Of a DNA stretch of 64,000 nt, positions 61,730 through 64,000 are shown piece by piece (position 1 is the stretch's first letter; each line of letters opens with the position of its first letter). The notes under the pieces are model-generated. The model ran no database searches, was not told where the DNA came from, and saw only the letters and a list, made by a program, of their open reading frames with translations. Both the position numbers and the translations under genes were made by a program. The stretch is from Apteryx mantelli (Eukaryota > Chordata > Aves > Apterygiformes > Apterygidae). The DNA lies in NCBI RefSeq assembly GCF_036417845.1, contig NC_089979.1, forward strand, positions 114,733,415-114,797,414, given 5' to 3'.

Positions 61730-64000
61730 ATTCAGTATCTCACTTTTGATAATTGTGCCAACTGTAACATTTAGTATGAAGATAAAATGAGGCACCTTTG
61801 CGAGACAAAGATGCCAAGACCTATTCAGTGCTGCCTGGCCCTTTGTCATTCTTATCTACCATTTAAAAAAATTGTTTTGCTTTTGCCTTTTTTTGCAGTT
61901 CAGCTTAAACAGTGAAACTAAGTCGGTCAGTTTCACTTGGATTTTCAATTAAGATGCGAGTTCCACAGCACAGGTCTCACTCCAAGATAAGTAAAGGAAG
62001 CTCCTTCAGCAAAAGTAAATACATAAGGAAGAGTACAGGGTTTTTGGAAATCAGCATTGTTGAAAGCAATTAGGAATTGCAAATTATGGCTTGGGACCTG
62101 TGTATTCAAATTCCATTGTTGCACAGTTTCCATAAACAATGTTTTTGATAGAACGTAACTGTTCAAGTATAGGTTTTTTGAAGAAGTTGCTAAACATGGC
62201 GCAGTTAACAGATGAGGAACAATCAGATGCTTATTTAAATAACAAAGTTAACATTTTAATAATGTTTTTTTTCAAAAACTGATCCACCCTGCTCATGTGT
62301 GAAGTGACAGGGAAATCAGGTCAAACAGTGCTAGTGTTATCTTGAAAGGACAATGTGCATTTTCCAAATGATTTTAAAACTACACTTCCCAGTTTTAAAA
62401 TCCCTGTAGTCTCCTCAGCAAATTGACTTCTGTTTCTGATATTGTCCTATAATTCTCCATTACTGAAGTCCAAATAATGTATGAAAATGTCAGCTTTTTG
62501 AGTGGACTCATCATGTAGTTGTCCAACAACTTTATTAGTTCTTGTCAGAGCATGTATAGAACATCTATTGCCAATAGATGATGGGGTATAGATAGAAAAT
62601 ATGATGAATGAATAACTCTAACTTGATATCTGGCTGAGGCCTCAAGTAGGATATCCTGCATTTCAACATTGATCAATGATATCAGAAGAGACCATAATGA
62701 TGCCAACTGAGCCTTCTCCTGAATATCAGATCAATTTCCCTGGACTTTGGATCAGGCATTACAGCTGCCGCAGCTTAATGGCCTCCCCAGCCATGTCAGA
62801 AATACACAGGAAGTCATTTATTAGAAAGTTTCTTCTCCTTTTGCTGTTAGGTGAGAAAATACTGCTTGATTATTCTGTAAAATTCCTGCAAATGGGAGTA
62901 TTTCTGTGGCCAGTCTTCCATCTACTCAAGATACCAATGTATAAATTGGTTCTTGAGTGCAAGCAGCACTTGTCTTCCCTGGTTGGCAGGAAGGATGAGA
63001 TCTAGCTTTTGGCCTGAAACAGAAAAACTTCTAAAGGGAAAATGTCTAACCTTTTGGTGTTCATCTGGAAGAAAACAAGTCATTTGAGTTTATTCAGTTG
63101 GCATGACCAAGCTTATTTTCAATGCCAAAAATTCTTACTTTTATTACTAATTATTGGTGTATTTAGACACCTGAGCAGTATTGTCTTTGTATTACTGAGC
63201 AACTGGGTGCTCAGCTGCCCCGATTACCAGGCCTTAGAGCATCTCAGGATGCAGTTTAGGGAACATAAAACAGGCAGTTAGTGTTGTGCTTTGCATGTCT
63301 CTGAGTACTAGGAAAAACTCCTAGCCTCTTCTGAAGTATTGACTTTTATAATATAACTATTTCTAAAAAATTGATATTTTCTTTTTTTTAGCTGATGAAA
63401 GGTAGCAAAGACTGAAAATACCCTAGGATAGGATGCATCCTATTTTTTCCTGAATTAACTTTATGATTGTACTTGAATTACTGCATTGCTTTTATTCTTT
63501 GGTTTTGATTATGAGAATACAGTGCATCTATGTTTGGTAAAGTTTAGCTCATTTTTATGAGCACTGGAAGTTAAAGTTAGAAGCAAAAAGACAAGAGGGT
63601 AATGCAGAAGATCCTGAATGAGCAAGGTAATAACATGGGTAGGGCAAAGGATTTCTTTGTCCATAAGGAATTGTGTGAGATGAGTTCATGAGCCTGAGAG
63701 GCCAAGAAACGGAGATGCTGCACAAGAAGACTTATGCTGATTATGGAGGGAAAATTACCTAGCTTAATAGTTGAGGAAAATTCTCATATTCCTGGAGTAT
63801 TCCAAAGGTCACTCAACTCAAGTTGCATAAAAAGGCCAGGAGTAGATATTTTCCTTAACCTTTGTTTCCTTTGTTCTAGAACCTTGTTTGATTTAGCTGC
63901 AACTATCATGCTACTGGCTGCTTCATTTTGTTTGGCCATTTTTGTGTTATTACATAATTTAAATAGATAAAATATTTTGAGAAGAGAACTTAAAATGGTA
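61730..64000. other. Downstream intergenic DNA, no gene seen
   Basis: AT-rich sequence. The open frames at 62676-63005 (109 codons) and 63734-63970 (78 codons) show no family motif. In mammals NPSR1 lies on the 3' side of DPY19L1, but none of its exons is visible here. Confidence 0.65.

Noticed and set aside
62676..63005. 109-codon frame downstream of the gene
   Set aside because: No motif or conserved pattern. A single short frame in AT-rich DNA is not enough to call a gene.

Overview
The window is vertebrate nuclear DNA and almost certainly avian. It is AT-rich non-coding sequence with one large spliced gene on the + strand, one CpG island, and three 5'-truncated CR1 LINEs. The CR1 copies have the bird-type 3' end: an ATTCTGTG microsatellite next to the 'ggttggaagggacctctgga' module. 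There are no operons, CRISPR arrays or tRNA/rRNA genes.

Layout. 1 to about 7,900 is upstream intergenic DNA with no gene I can support. About 7,900-9,400 is a GC-rich, TATA-less CpG island that holds the promoter, the 5' UTR and coding exon 1. From 8,623 to 59,823 I can build one continuous 23-exon coding sequence of 2,307 nt (768 codons plus stop). All 22 introns are GT-AG and every intron phase agrees across its junction. The product matches DPY19L1, a multi-pass ER-membrane C-mannosyltransferase of the DPY-19 family, in almost every exon. The 3' UTR runs to about 61,600-61,730, with AATAAA hexamers at 60,653, 61,588 and 61,695. The rest, to 64,000, is intergenic with no recognised gene.

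DPY19 enzymes attach mannose from dolichol-phosphate-mannose to the first tryptophan of W-x-x-W/C motifs in secreted and membrane proteins, such as thrombospondin type 1 repeats and cytokine or netrin receptors. Exons 2-4 give the first membrane span and the acidic first lumenal loop. Exons 6-20 give the multi-span core. Exons 20-23 give the C-terminal lumenal domain.

I see no new multi-gene system. The points worth a second look are an out-of-frame upstream ATG 8 nt before the chosen start and behind a CGG repeat, two 25-nt microexons, two in-frame candidate alternative terminal exons (47,684 and 49,736), oppositely oriented CR1 copies in introns 5, 7 and 22 that could pair in the pre-mRNA, a GTTT repeat serving as the exon 7 polypyrimidine tract, and three perfect short inverted repeats.

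All homology calls rest on recognising protein families by eye. No alignment or database search was run.
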